The translations under genes were made by a program, and so were the position numbers. The notes under the pieces are model-generated. The model ran no database searches, had not been told where the DNA came from, and saw nothing but the letters and a program-made list of their open reading frames with translations. Shown here piece after piece: positions 54,299 to 64,000 of a DNA stretch of 64,000 bases (its first letter is position 1; every line of letters starts with the position of its first letter). Source of the DNA: Stomoxys calcitrans (taxonomy: Eukaryota > Arthropoda > Insecta > Diptera > Muscidae); NCBI RefSeq assembly GCF_963082655.1, contig NC_081552.1, positions 8,090,448 to 8,154,447 of the forward strand, in the 5' to 3' direction.

Positions 54299-54716
54299 TG
54301 TACCCTCCACCATAAGATGGGGGGTATACTAATTTCGTCATTCTGATTGAAACTACTCGAAATATTCGTCGGAGACCCCATAAAGTATATATATTCTTGA
54401 TCGTCGTGAAATATTATGTCGATCTAGCTATGTTCGTCCGTCCGTCTGTCTGTCGAAAGCACGCTAACTTCCGAAGGAGTAAAGCTAGCCGCTTGAAATT
54501 TTGCACAAATACTTCTTATTAGTGTAGGTCGGTTGGTATTGTAAATGGGCCATATCGGTCCATGTTTTGATATAGCTGCCATATAAACCGATCTTGGGTC
54601 TTTACTTCTTGAGCCTCTAGAGTGCGCAATTCTTATCCGATTGGAATTAAATTTTGCACGACGCGTTTTGTTATGATATCCAACAACTGTGCCAAGTATG
54701 GTTCAAATCGGTTTAT
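54299..54716 (+). repeat. A1 fragment upstream of the R1-like LINE
   Basis: Complete core (TACCCTCCACCATAAGATGG, AAGTATATATATTCTTGATCG, GTCCGTCCGTCTGTCTGTC) and two monomers. It ends inside the second at CAAATCGGTTTATAAGCTG, where LINE sequence starts. Confidence 0.85.
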
Positions 54717-54733
54717 AAGCTGTCGGCTTATGA

Positions 54734-55612
54734 GGCGATGGCTGGTCGCGGCGCGTTGGTGGGTGGGCGTCCGCCTGTTGCCCCCGCTGCTGTGAACGCG
54801 CGACTGGCACTTTTGTTTCCCCCGCTGCCCCCGTTGCTGTCGCTGTTGCTGCCGCCCCGTCTGTGTCGGTTGTGAAGCCGGTGGAGACATGGTCGGTGGT
54901 GGTGAAAGGCAAGGGGAAGGCGGTGACGACTTCGGCTGAGGTCGTGAAGAAGGTGGTGGAGGAGGTGGGCCCTACACTTGGTGTGAGGGTTCATGGTGTC
55001 CGGTCGACTCGGGATGGCGCAGCGGTTATCCGCACCCCGTCGGTGGCTGAGAGGGAGCGGATCAGGGCGAACGGCAAGTTCGCGGAAGTGGGATTGATGG
55101 TGGAGGTCCGCGAGAAGCTGGGCCCTAAGGTCGCTGTAAGGGGGGTACATGCTGCCATAACTCCTGATGAGTTCATGGCGGAGCTGTACTCCCTCAACCT
55201 GAAAGAGACGATGACTGAGGAGGTGTACCGTCGGTCGGTGCGTCTGGCTTCCGCGCCTTGGAAGCCGGAGGGTGGCGCTGCCAATGTCACCCTGGAGTGC
55301 ACTCCGAGTGTGGCAGACAAGTTGTGCGAGGAGGGCGTTTATGTGAAGTGGTTCCGCTTTATCGCCCGGATGCAGGATGCGGTCTTCGCATGCCATCGGT
55401 GCATGGGATTCGACCACAGGGTGAGGGATTGCCGCATGCAAGGTGATGTTTGTCGCCGTTGTGGACTGGCCGGACATGAGGCTTCGGCCTGTCCGAACCC
55501 CGTGCACTGTCGGCATTGTGCATTTAAGGGGTTGCCGGTGGATCATATGATGATCTCCGCGGCCTGTCCAATTTATAATGGTTTGGCGGCTAGGGCGAAT
55601 GCTAGGCATTAA
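54734..55612 (+). CDS. R1-like LINE ORF1 (gag-like nucleic-acid-binding protein), 5' truncated
   Basis: Open for 293 codons from the LINE 5' boundary to TAA, no stops and no start codon of its own (a stop precedes at 54731). The alternative internal start is GTG at 54863. An Ala/Pro/Val-rich stretch is followed by WSVVVKGKGKAVTTSAEVVK and a conserved domain with GVRVHGVRSTRDGAAVI. Three zinc knuckles follow: CHRCMGFDHRVRDC (about residue 220), CRRCGLAGHEASAC (about 240) and a variant C-x2-C-x8-H-x6-C (about 259). In R1-type elements this protein binds element RNA in the transposition particle. The 293-residue minus-strand frame at 54728-55609 is its antisense. Confidence 0.85.
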   Translation, partial: GDGWSRRVGGWASACCPRCCERATGTFVSPAAPVAVAVAAAPSVSVVKPVETWSVVVKGKGKAVTTSAEVVKKVVEEVGPTLGVRVHGVRSTRDGAAVIRTPSVAERERIRANGKFAEVGLMVEVREKLGPKVAVRGVHAAITPDEFMAELYSLNLKETMTEEVYRRSVRLASAPWKPEGGAANVTLECTPSVADKLCEEGVYVKWFRFIARMQDAVFACHRCMGFDHRVRDCRMQGDVCRRCGLAGHEASACPNPVHCRHCAFKGLPVDHMMISAACPIYNGLAARANARH

Positions 55613-55620
55613 GGATCGTC

Positions 55621-56359
55621 ATGGGAATTAAATTCTTTCAATTTAATTGCTAGCGGTCTAGAGCGGTGACGCAGGAGTTGGGTCATGTCATGCGCAGCAC
55701 TGGTTGCTCGGTCGCGCTGGTACAGGAACCGTACGTAGTGGATGGTAGTGTTGTAGGATTGCCGGGGGGGATGCGAGTCTTTACTGACAGCGGGTGCGAT
55801 AATTGTAGATGACAGCGACATCGACTGTACGGTGGTTAGCTATAGCCAGTGGGGAGTCTGTATTTGTGCAGAAGGGCGGTGTGGTAAGATGTTCTTGGCT
55901 AGCATCTATTGTAGGTTTAGCGCCGACTTGGAGCCCTATCTTGGATATATGGATACGGTGCTACTACTCGCGAGTAGCAATCCGCTCATCCTAAGTTTAG
56001 ACGCCAACGCAACCTCCCCGATGTGGTTCTCGAAAATGACCCAGCACTCGCTTGGTCATGAGAATCGCCATCGTGGGCAGTTGCTCAGCGAATGGTTGAC
56101 TTTGAATGACGTCGGTGTGTTGAACGTTCCGAGCGAGAAGTATACCTTTGATGGACCTTCAGGCGTTAGCGACATTGACGTTACGGCTGCAAATGGGGCG
56201 GCATTAACTGCTTACCAGTTTGGGTGGAGGGTTTGTGACGAATGGGGCTCAAGTGACCATAACCCGATTGAGATTATGGGCACTTCCAGGGATCGACGGA
56301 CTCGGGTTACGACTGAACGATCCAGGTGCTGGAAAGATCGAGACGTATGCCTGCCTTAG
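55621..56359 (+). pseudogene. R1-like LINE ORF2: AP-type endonuclease, broken
   Basis: ATG at 55621 opens MGIKFFQFNC, then an in-frame TAG at 55651. The frame continues RSRAVTQELGHVM and VALVQEPYVVDG (catalytic Glu) to about 55797, where a frameshift occurs. From about 55799: DDSDIDCTVVSYSQWGVCI, LILSLDANATSPMWFSK (Asp-x-Asn), VSDIDVTAANG and WGSSDHNPIEI (the SDH active-site histidine). The active-site residues that I can check are present, but the amber codon and frameshift kill the protein. In life this enzyme nicks the target DNA to prime reverse transcription. Confidence 0.85.
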
Positions 56360-56365
56360 CAATTT

Positions 56366-57390
56366 GATCGTATCGGGGCATCAGTCTCCTCCCCGTGCTT
56401 GCAAAAGTATTGGAGAGGATAATGGTGACAAGTTTTAGGGAGGGCTACGAGGAGGGTACTTCTCCGTACCAGTTCGGCTTTCGGGAGGAAAACAGCACTG
56501 TGGATGCCTGGATCCACGTGCAGAACTGTGTGAGAGAATCGAGCGCCAAATATGTCCTTAGCATATTTGTCGATTTTAAAAGCGCGTTTGATTACCTTTC
56601 ATGGCGTAGTGTACCCACGACGTTAGGCGAAATAGGTTGTCGGGAACTTTCTCTCTGGCGTAGTTACTTCTGTGATAGAAGAGCTTGCGTGGTTGGTGCT
56701 AGCGATACGGTTTGGAAGGATATCCAGCGTGGCTGCCCTCAGGGCTCCATCTGTGCTTCATATATATGGAACCTCATGATGGATCCCCTGCTGGGACGTC
56801 TCGCTGAGTACTTCAAATTCAGCGCATATGCGGATGACCTGCTCATCCTGGTTGAAGGAGATTCCAGACTTGCTCTGGAAACTCGTGGTGAGCTTGCCAT
56901 GGGCATTGTGCGTGAATGGAGCGATCGTGTTGGTGTTGACGTCGCGGAGGACAAAACCGTGACAATGTTGCTCAAGGGCGTCTTGTCGCGGAATCGTCCA
57001 CCCACGATTCGATCTGGTAGAGCTAGCATCAGGAACGTAGCACTCGTCAAATATCTGGGAGTGACTGTTTCGGAGAGAATGGGTTTCCTGGTCCATTTGG
57101 ATCGGGTGAAGGAGAAGATGACTGGAGTAGCCGGTATGGTTAAGCGTGTTCTGAGAAGCGATTGGGGTCTTAGTCGTCGCGCTGTTCGGTCCATATATGG
57201 TGGTCTATTTGTTGCCTGCGCAACTTATGGAGCGCCTGTATGGCACGGAATTGCTGCGACTGTCCTAGGACGGAAGAAGATTCTCTCTTGTCAGAGGGTG
57301 GCAATGCTGGCTTGCTTGCCTGTGTGCAGGACTGTTTCGACAGATGCACTACAGGTATTGCTTGGCGCGCCCCGCTTGATTTGCTCGTGA
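56366..57390 (+). pseudogene. R1-like LINE ORF2: reverse transcriptase
   Basis: The reading opens at SYRGISLLPVLAKVLERIM just after an in-frame TGA. YQFGFREENSTVDAW, FVDFKSAFDYLSW (motif A), RGCPQGSICASYIWNLMMD (motif B), AYADDLLILVEG (motif C, both catalytic Asp), and VKYLGVTVSERMGFL with YGGLFVACATYGAPVW (thumb) follow in order. All catalytic motifs are intact over 331 codons. The part between the endonuclease and this domain, normally some 200 codons, is missing, with the junction at about 56345-56367. A frameshift near 57370 ends the frame. Confidence 0.9.
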
Positions 57391-57923
57391 GTTACATGGC
57401 CGTTCTGTATAGTGTGAAAAAGGGAATTCCATTAGTGCGTGAGGATTTGCTCACCGCTTCGAAGCTTGCAGATGGGGATATTAGGCGGCTCAAGACACTC
57501 CTTTTGTAGCGTCTTGATGATAGGTGGAGGACTAGATGGACGAACAGTGACAATGGTCGGGTGACTTACGAATTTATTCGTGACGCCACGTTCGTACGAG
57601 ACCGCCCGGACTTTGGCTTCGGCCTAAATCTGGGCTTCATACTGACGGGACATGGTTCCTTTGATTCATTTTTGCATCAAAGGAACTTGTCCGCGACGGA
57701 TTTGTGCTACTGTGGGAGACCTGAGGACTGGAGGCATGTACTGACAGAATGCTCGTACTATGCAGACATTAGAGATTTAGCCGCGATGGGGATTAGCGAG
57801 GCGGTGTGGGATTTCAGTAGGGCCCTTGAGGACGAGACAACTGTTTCAAGGCTGGCCACCTTTTCCCGGGAAGTATTTCTTAGGAGGCGGACTAGACTTA
57901 GTGGAGGGATGAATGCACGCTAG
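57368..57923 (+). pseudogene. R1-like LINE ORF2: C-terminal region with CCHC-type motif
   Basis: After the frameshift the protein continues RAPLDLLVSYMAVLYSVKKG and LASKLADGDI-like residues to an in-frame TAG at 57507, then RLDDRWRTRWTNSDNGRVTY, FGFGLNLGFILTGHGSFDSF and the zinc motif LCYCGRPEDWRHVLTECSYY (C-x-C-x7-H-x4-C), ending TAG at 57921. This C-terminal finger is a conserved part of ORF2 in R1-type elements. Confidence 0.85.
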
Positions 57924-58352
57924 TTATCCATAACGAGGTGTTGCTGTGCTGGCGCGACTGTGTGATTTAGTGCTGCGTATGACATGGCCTGGCACCTGCC
58001 TTGCCCATGTTGATGCAGCGGTGTTTGCCCATTGTTTGGTTCCCTTAGCTGTTGTGGTTGTGAGGGTGGCCGCGTCTGACTGAAGACTTTAATCTGGTAC
58101 CACGGGTGTCAGGAGCTCCTGGAACTTTGGTTCCAGCCTCGGCGTGGAGTTGCGTATTCAACTGGATGCCGTGACCCATAGATCGGAAGGAGTTTTAGGT
58201 AGTGCTCCGCTCCTAACCAAGGAGGTGAACACGTCCAAATACGTGGGATCAAATTGGTACTCGTGTGTGGGTTACCACATGGGGGCGTTGGTAGACGCAA
58301 CGTATTCACCCTTGGGCCTTGGGCTTCGTAGGTTTGGGCCGTGATGACAGGT
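57924..58352 (+). other. R1-like LINE 3' UTR
   Basis: No coding. The last 265 bases match 5185-5441, with an indel in the middle (CAACTGGATGCCGTGACCC here against CCCCATTGAGG there). ACACGTCCAAATACGTGGGA and TGGGTTACCACATG could form a hairpin. The 3' UTR is the part recognised by the reverse transcriptase in this class. The first 160 bases do not match the solo copy. Confidence 0.75.
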
Positions 58353-59038
58353 ATCTCAGCCAAATCATTTCAGCCAAATCGGATAAGAATTGCACTTCTA
58401 GTGACTCAAGGAGTCAAGATCCAAGATCGGTTTATACGGCAGCTATTATCAGGTTATATACCGATTTTAATCATACTACAGTTGTTGGAAGTCATAACAA
58501 AACAATTCATGCAAATTTTCAGCCAAATCGGACAAGAATTGCGCCCTCTATTGGCTTAAGAAGTCAAGATCCCAGATCGGTTTATGTGGAAACTATATCA
58601 GGTTATGTACCGATTTGAAACTTACTTAGCACAGTTGTTGGAAGTCTTAACGAAAAGCACTTCATGCCAAAATTCAGTCAAATAGGATAAGAATCGCGCC
58701 CTCTAGTGGCTCAAGAATTCAAGATCCAAGATCGTTTTATATGGCAGCTGTATCAAAACATGGACCGATATGGCCCATTTACCATCTCAACAAACCTACA
58801 CTGATAAGAAGTATTTCTACAAAATTTCAAGTGCTTACTCCTTCGCAATTTACCGTGCTTTCGACAGGCAGATGGGCGGACGGACAGACGGGTGGGCATG
58901 GCTAGATCGATTAAAAATGTCATGAAGATCAGGAAAATATATAATTTATGGGGTCTTAGACGAATATTTCTTGATGTTACAAATGGAATGACGAAATAAC
59001 TATACCCCCATCCTATGGTGGAGGGTATGAAAAGGAGG
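58353..59038 (-). repeat. A1 fragment downstream of the LINE
   Basis: Begins in a monomer (TCAGCCAAATCGGATAAG), three monomers, GACGGACAGACGGGTGGGC, AAAATATATAATTTATGG and TGGTGGAGGGTATGAAAAGG. Its orientation is opposite to the A1 fragment on the other side of the LINE (54299-54716), so the LINE did not simply insert into one A1. The bases after it (59037-59065) include AAGGAGGTGTCCCTTATCATTA, a SINE body scrap. Confidence 0.85.
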
Positions 59039-59301
59039 TGTCCCTTATCATTACTCGTATCGGAGAACACTTATTGTTATGAGAAAAATATTTCCGCTGT
59101 TCCTAAATGACGGGCTGAGTTGCATTTTTACTAATTGGGCTAATAACCAGTAAGGAAAGGCAAAAGCCGGGTGGTGCCGACTTTATAATACCCTACACCG
59201 ACAGTATAGGTACAAAGGTACAACTGTTATTGTGTTTTTAAACAATCCGTATCAAATTTCTAGCAAATAAATTTAATCTGTAATAAATAGAGTTGACAAA
59301 T

Positions 59302-60530
59302 AACAAGCAAAAAGGCGTTAAGTTCGGCCGGGCCGAACTTTGGATACCCACCACCTCGGATATATATGTGAACCACCTTTCCTCAAAATCCGGTGCAAAA
59401 TTCATACCTTATGCCCCATAGCAGCTATGTTCCGATTTGGACCAGATACTAATAAGTAAAAGTCATTGTTCAATTGTATATAACAAAATATTGGTCTTTT
59501 TAGTAGTTATATCTAAAAATAAACCGATCTGAACTATATACCACACGGATGTCGAAAAGCATAACATAAGTCAGTGTGTCAAATTTCAGTGCAATCGGAT
59601 TAAAAATGCGCCTTTTATGGGGCCAAGACTTTATATCGAGAGATCGGTTTATATGGCAGCTATATGCAAATCTCGATCGATCTACACCAAATTGCAGAAA
59701 TATGTGGAGGGGCTTAACTTAAGTCTTTGTCCCAAATTTCGGCAACATCGGTTATGGCCCCAAAACCTAAAACCGAGAGATCGGTCTATATGGCAGCTAT
59801 ATCCAAATCTGGACCGATTTGAGCCAAATTGACGGAGGATGTTGAAGGGCCTAATACAACTCACTGTTCCAAATTTTCTCAAAATCGGAGAATAAATGTG
59901 GCTTTTATGGGCCTAAGACCCTAAATTGGAGAATCGGTCTATATGGCAGCTATATCCAAATCTGAACCGATCTGAGCCATATTGGCGGACGATGTCGAAG
60001 GGCCTCAAAACAACTCATTCCCCCAAATTTCAGCAAAATCGGATAATAAATGTGGCTTTTATGGGCCTAAGACCCTAAATTGGAGGATCGCTCTATAAGG
60101 CAGCTATATCCAAATCTGAACCGATCTGGGCCAAATTGACGAAGGATGTCGAAGGGCCTAACACAACTCACTGTCCCAAATTTCAGCAAAATCGGATAAT
60201 AAATGCGGTTTTTATTGGCCTAAGACCCTAAATCGGCGGATCGGTCTATATGGGGGCTATATCAAGATATAGTCCATCTTCGAACTTAACCTGCTTATGG
60301 ACAAAAAAAGAACCTGTGCAAAATTTCAGCTCAAAATCTCTATTTTTGAAGACTGTAGCGTGATTTCAACAGACAGGCGGACAGACGGACGGACATGTCT
60401 AGATCGTCTTAGATTTTTACGCTGATCAAGAATATATATACTTTATTGGGTCGGAAATGGATATTTCGATGTGTTGCAAACGGAATGACAAAATGAATAT
60501 ACCCCCATCCGTCGGTGGTGGGTATAAAAT
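59302..60530 (-). mobile_element. A2 element nested in A4
   Basis: AACAAGCAAAAAGGCGTTAAG, stem-loop TTCGGCCGGGCCGAA, GGATACCCACCACCTCGG, six monomers (one shortened near 59750), CAGACAGGCGGACAGACGG, AAGAATATATATACTTTATTGG and GGTGGTGGGTATAAAAT. It is close to the copy at 45280-46535 along its whole length. Confidence 0.9.
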
Positions 60531-60706
60531 TATTCAATAGCCAAAATCTGACGAACATATATATGGGAGCTAAATCTTAATCTGAATCGATTCGAGCAAT
60601 CTTCTTAGATATTATATAAGTCGTCGAGGAAAACGGTGTACAAAGTTTTGGGAAAATTGACCAATGAATGCGCTTGCTGTGTGGCTCAAGGATTAAAAAT
60701 CGGGAA

Positions 60707-60711
60707 AAATA

Positions 60712-60764
<53 letters not shown>
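60707..60764. repeat. (TA)n microsatellite in an A4 monomer
   Basis: About 27 TA units interrupted by one TG. Other A4 copies have only TATATATAT here. The frame starting MYIYIYIYIY is this repeat. Confidence 0.95.
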
Positions 60765-60769
<5 letters not shown>

Positions 60770-61210
60770 CTACATCTAAATCTGAACCGATTTCTTTGAA
60801 ATTCAATAGTAGTGTCGAGAGTGAAGAGAAAATCCTTCGTTCCAAATTTCGAGAGAAGCGGTTAACAAATGTAAATTTTGTTTTAATATTGCTGCAAATC
60901 GGACGAACATATGTATCGGGGTTATATCCAAATCTGAACCGATATATTCCAATTTCAATAGGCTTCGTCTATAAGCCTAAAAACATGCCTGTACCAAATT
61001 AGAAGATGATCGGATAAAAACTAAGACCTGTAGTTTGTACACAAATTAACATGGACAGACAGACATACGGACATAGCTATATCGAATCAGAAAGTGATTT
61101 TGAGGCAATCGGTATACTTATCAATGGGTCCATCCCTCTTCCTTCTGGTTGTTACGAACAAATGCGCTATGTTATACACTGTACCACAGTAGTGGTGTAG
61201 GGTATAAAAA

Positions 61211-61506
61211 TAACGCATTTAATGAATTTCCCTTTTTAGGGAGATTTGGATTTTTTTCAATATTTGTCAATATTTTGGGAATTTGACATAATTTTTCCTA
61301 TATAACGTTAAAGGAAATCATTATTCGCAAAATTTATATTGCTTAACTTTTCTTGAGAAGTTTTAAAATTAAAGAGAAACAAATGCAAACATTTGTATTT
61401 TTTGTAAGTATAATTACTGTAAATATTTAACACTGTATTTCGATTTCTTACCTTAAATTTGGTATTGTTAATTATAGAATTTCAAGAAAGAAAGAAAATT
61501 AGAAAA
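61211..61506. other. AT-rich spacer
   Basis: No gene or repeat family recognised. Confidence 0.35.
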
Positions 61507-62290
61507 ACCAAGCAGAAGCGTGCTAAGTTCGGCCGCGCCGAATCATGGGAACCCACCACCATGAATACTGCTAAAAATCTATACAAATTAAATTAAGTTG
61601 AAGTGCACAATTTTATTCTGCATTCCAAAACTTCTGTCAAACCAGCAAACATTAAAGCTTCTAGGAACCGAACAAGGATGATCGCAAGACCGGTTTAATT
61701 GAGAGCTATATCAGGTTGTCGACTGATTTGGACCGTATTTGGAACAGTTGTTGGAAGTTATAACAGAACACCGCATGCCAAATTTCAGCCAAATCGGAAA
61801 ATTGCGGCTTGTAAGGACTCAATAAGTCAAATCGGTAGATCGGTTTATATGGGAGCTATATCAGGTTATAGACCGATTTAGACCGTACTTGGCACAGTTG
61901 TTCAAAGTCACAACAAAAAACTAAGTGCTCAATTTTGGCCAAAAAAGGAGTCAAATCGGGAGATCAGGAGTCAAATCGGGAGATCAGTTTATATGGGAGC
62001 TTTATCTGGTTATACCCCGATTGATACTGTACTTAGCACAGTTGTTGGAAGTTTTAACATAACACTGCGTGCAAAATTTCAGCCAAATCAGTTAATATGG
62101 GAGCTATATATAAATCTGAACTGATATGTCCTAATTGCAATCCCCAACGACCTACATCAATATTAAATATCTGTTCAAAATTTCAAGCGGCTTTACGCGT
62201 TCGACCGCTGTCGTAATTTCGGTAGACGGAGGGACGGACATGGCTAGATTGACTCCGAACGTCGAGAAGATCAAAAATATATATACTATA
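61507..62290 (-). mobile_element. A5 mini-me/DINE-1-like element, core truncated
   Basis: CCAAGCAGAAGCGTGCTAAG, stem TTCGGCCGCGCCGAA, GGGAACCCACCACCATGAAT, A5 leader (AAACTTCTGTCAAACCAGC), four monomers with a 21-bp duplication at 61950-61991 (GGAGTCAAATCGGGAGATCA twice), GACGGAGGGACGGACATGG and a run of ATATATA variants to 62330. The closing box is lost. Confidence 0.8.
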
Positions 62291-62578
62291 TATAAATATA
62301 TATAAAAATATATATAAATATATAACATTCTTGGTTTGACTGGACATAGTTATTTGTAAATGAAAATTATTTTGGAGCATCAGTTCAGGGTAGTGAAATC
62401 GGCGTTTCTGGTTCCTTTAAATCTTTAATTTTCGACATTGTCAATAATTTTTTATTGCTCTTTTATTTATAATTCTTAAACAACCACATTTATTAATAAT
62501 TAAAAATTTTCCAAGCATATCATTTTATTTAATATATAGAATTTTTTTAGAGATCAAATTTCATAAATATTTAATAAC

Positions 62579-63680
62579 TAGCTGACCCGGTGCGTTTCGC
62601 TACACCCTAAAATTTCTTTTTATACTTACAACCTTAGTATAGGGTATACAAATCTATTCTGTTTGTAAACCTCTCATAAAGTATATTGATCATTGGGGAT
62701 TGCAAATTGGCCATATCGGTTCAGATTTGGATATATCTCCCATATAAACCAATCTCCCGATTTGATTTTTTGAGTCCCTGTAAGCCGCGATATGTGTCCG
62801 ATTTGGCTAAAATTTTACACAAAGTGATCTGTTACGACGCTCAACAACTGTGCCAAGTACTATAACCTGATATAGCTCCCACAATTTAAGAGTATTTGTT
62901 ATATACACAACTGCATATGTTCCGTTGAAGGTTTTTTTTTTGTCCCGGTCGCCTATGGTTTTTCTCGGGTTGGGCTGTCGCCTATATATATTTTTCTTAA
63001 TATGGACATCAAATTCTTATTCTACTCTCGTCTGCCAACATGTAAGTTTGGGAGTCAGTCCCTCCGATAATTGTCGAAGAGTTTTTCTTCCCTTATTGTC
63101 GTGATATAAATGACCTGTTAAAGCGCTTGGTCCCTTTTATTTATCTCTACACTTGGGGGCAAATTTTTGTACAAAGTTCGAACTTTACTCTTAAATATCT
63201 TTCATTTGATACCCATATTGTCACAATCGGTATTCATGTGCGTTTAAGTGGGTTTTGGGGTGGGGCATCCCTCAGATTATTTGACCCCAAATTTTTTTTA
63301 TCAATTTTGTGATTTTGGGAGGCAATACAAAATTTTTTGGGGAGAATACAAAATTTTTAAATCGAAATCGACGGGTTTTGAAAATTGGGAAAAGGTCCTT
63401 TAAGTCCCATATTGTCCCGATCGACCTATATGACGTTTTGAATGGTATTTAATGGGTGGGTGGTCTCCAGACTCTTTGTTTCAAGATTGTATACCAGATT
63501 CATAGTCTACTACCTAAGACCTTTTTGATACCCATTCAGTGATTTTGGTCAAACATGTCCATTTTGGAATTGGAGAGGTCCCGTAGACACCTTGGACTAA
63601 ATTTCCATACCATATTCGTACTCTTCTTCCAATTACCTATCATTTGATACCCATATTGCCCCAACAAAAAAAATATGTAT
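62579..63680 (+). mobile_element. Family B element with nested A5-type fragment
   Basis: Head CTAGCTGACCCGGTGCGTTTCG at 62580. Family B units resume at about 62940 (GTCGCCTATGGTTTTTCTCGG) and run with diverged motifs (CATTTGATACCCATATTGTC, GGTGGGTGGTCTCC) to about 63680. Between, 62621-62900 is an A-type fragment (TATACTTACAACCTTAGTATAGG, TATATCTCCCATATAAACC) lacking GTCY and stem-loop. 62291-62578 before it is AT-rich and unassigned. Confidence 0.6.
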
Positions 63681-63682
63681 TT

Positions 63683-64000
63683 TTATACCCTCCACCATAA
63701 GATGGGGGGTATACTAATTTCGTCATTCTGTTTGTAACTACTCGAAATATTCGTCTGAGACCCCATAAAGTATATATATTCTTGATCGTCGTGACATTTT
63801 ATGTCGATCTAGCCATGTCCGTCCGTCTGTCCGTCCGTCCGTCCGTCCGTCTGTCTGTCGAAAGCACGCTAACTTCAAAAGGAGTAAAGCTAGCCGCTTG
63901 AAATTTTGCACAAATACTTCTTATTAGTGTAGGTCGGTTGGTATTGTAAATGGGCCATATCGGTCCATGTTTTGATATAGCTGCCATATAAACCGATCTT
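63683..64000 (+). mobile_element. A1 element, runs off the window end
   Basis: TATACCCTCCACCATAAGATGG, AAGTATATATATTCTTGATCG, a GTCCGTCCGTCTGTCCGTCC tract (about 11 GTCY units at 63825-63868) and the first monomer. It is nearly identical to the first 320 bases of the copy at 22983, which suggests recent activity or conversion. Confidence 0.9.

Larger units (their letters stand above)
54717..58352 (+). mobile_element. R1-clade-like non-LTR retrotransposon, defective
   Basis: A 3.6-kb GC-richer block with gag-like ORF1, ORF2 (endonuclease, reverse transcriptase, C-terminal CCHC) and 3' UTR in LINE order. The 5' end begins inside ORF1, so it is 5' truncated. It lacks 200 or more codons between endonuclease and reverse transcriptase. 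There is no poly(A). The 3' end coincides with that of the solo copy at 5185-5441. R1-clade assignment rests on the three zinc knuckles of ORF1, the overall layout and the C-terminal CYCG…H…C motif. The exact family is unknown. Confidence 0.85.
59150..61210 (-). mobile_element. A4 element, split by a nested A2
   Basis: Left piece 59150-59301: AACCAGTAAGGAAAGGC, stem AGCCGGGTGGTGCCGACTT and ATACCCTACACCGAC. Right piece 60531-61210: units with CTAAATCTTAATCTGAATCG, a long (TA)n, GGACAGACAGACATACGGACATAG, GGCAATCGGTATACTTATC and CCACAGTAGTGGTGTAGGGTATAAAAA. The body is continuous across the A2 insertion. Confidence 0.8.

Noticed and set aside
54728..55609. 293-codon open frame on the minus strand
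   Set aside because: It is the exact antisense of the gag-like ORF1. The plus strand has three zinc knuckles and LINE context; the minus reading is a low-complexity His/Arg/Pro string caused by GC-rich third positions.
60715..61002. Frame beginning MYIYIYIY
   Set aside because: Translation of a (TA)n tract joined to an A4 unit.
1..64000. A novel defence or biosynthetic gene system
   Set aside because: No cluster of intact genes exists. All recognisable coding sequence belongs to decayed transposable elements.

Overview
This window looks like repeat-saturated, non-genic DNA from a higher fly, most likely a calyptrate or muscid-type dipteran. I cannot identify the species, and I find no host gene I can defend. 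The evidence is the base composition, the mariner and LINE families, and above all about thirty copies of mini-me/DINE-1-type interspersed elements. Those carry the (TA)n and (GTCY)n microsatellite pair known from dipteran mini-me elements, a GGCC-centred stem-loop at one end, and internal tandem monomers. Nearly every open frame is either an artefact of these elements or a decayed transposon gene. The window could be intergenic or lie inside a very long intron.

The interspersed elements fall into five related groups, named here by their ends. A1 has the box TATACCCTCCACCAT and the stem-loop flank GTAAAAGCGTGCTAAG. A2 has TATACCCACCACCGAAGG and AAAAAGGCGTTAAG. A3 has TATACCCACCACC and GTAAAAATGCATTAAG. 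A4 has TATACCCTACACCAC and a stem with CCCGACTTT. A5 has GGGAACCCACCACCATGGATT. For all of them the stem-loop end is taken as the 3' end, as in DINE-1/Helentron-related elements, and strands are given on that basis. A1 and A2 both have a 153-bp internal monomer, exactly 51 codons, so they produce long meaningless ORFs. A second, unclassified family, called B, has a GC-rich head near CTAGCTGACCCGG, internal units of about 125 bp and a (CAAA)n tail.

Layout: 1-2.3 kb holds an A5 element nested in an A2. 2.6-4.6 kb holds a foldback element and an A1 between 100-bp inverted repeats. 5.2-5.44 kb is a solo 3' end of an R1-like LINE, then a long A2 (5.6-7.2 kb). 7.2-12.5 kb is one old minus-strand LINE (ORF1 with PHD-like finger, RT, C-terminus) cut up by a B and three A1 elements. 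12.5-25 kb is mostly A and B elements, including a ten-monomer A1 with a large (CCGT)n expansion at 23.1 kb. 26.3-28.1 kb holds a dead mariner, a LINE RNase H remnant and a tRNA-derived SINE. 28.8-34.1 kb is a run of A elements with a mariner-derived foldback at 32.64-33.25 kb. 34.1-37.1 kb holds a SINE, a LINE fragment and a mariner transposase start. 39-49 kb has A elements, two copies of a small mariner-type MITE and an RTE-like LINE remnant. 49-54.7 kb is A1 and B. 54.7-58.35 kb is the best-preserved gene set: an R1-clade-like LINE with gag-like ORF1, endonuclease, reverse transcriptase and 3' UTR, broken by frameshifts, stops and an internal deletion. 58.35-64 kb returns to nested A and B elements.

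No operons, CRISPR arrays, tRNA or rRNA genes, or recognisable host coding exons were found. The main interest is the nesting record and the structure of the element families: element ends, monomer period, microsatellite seeding, and MITEs born from larger transposons.
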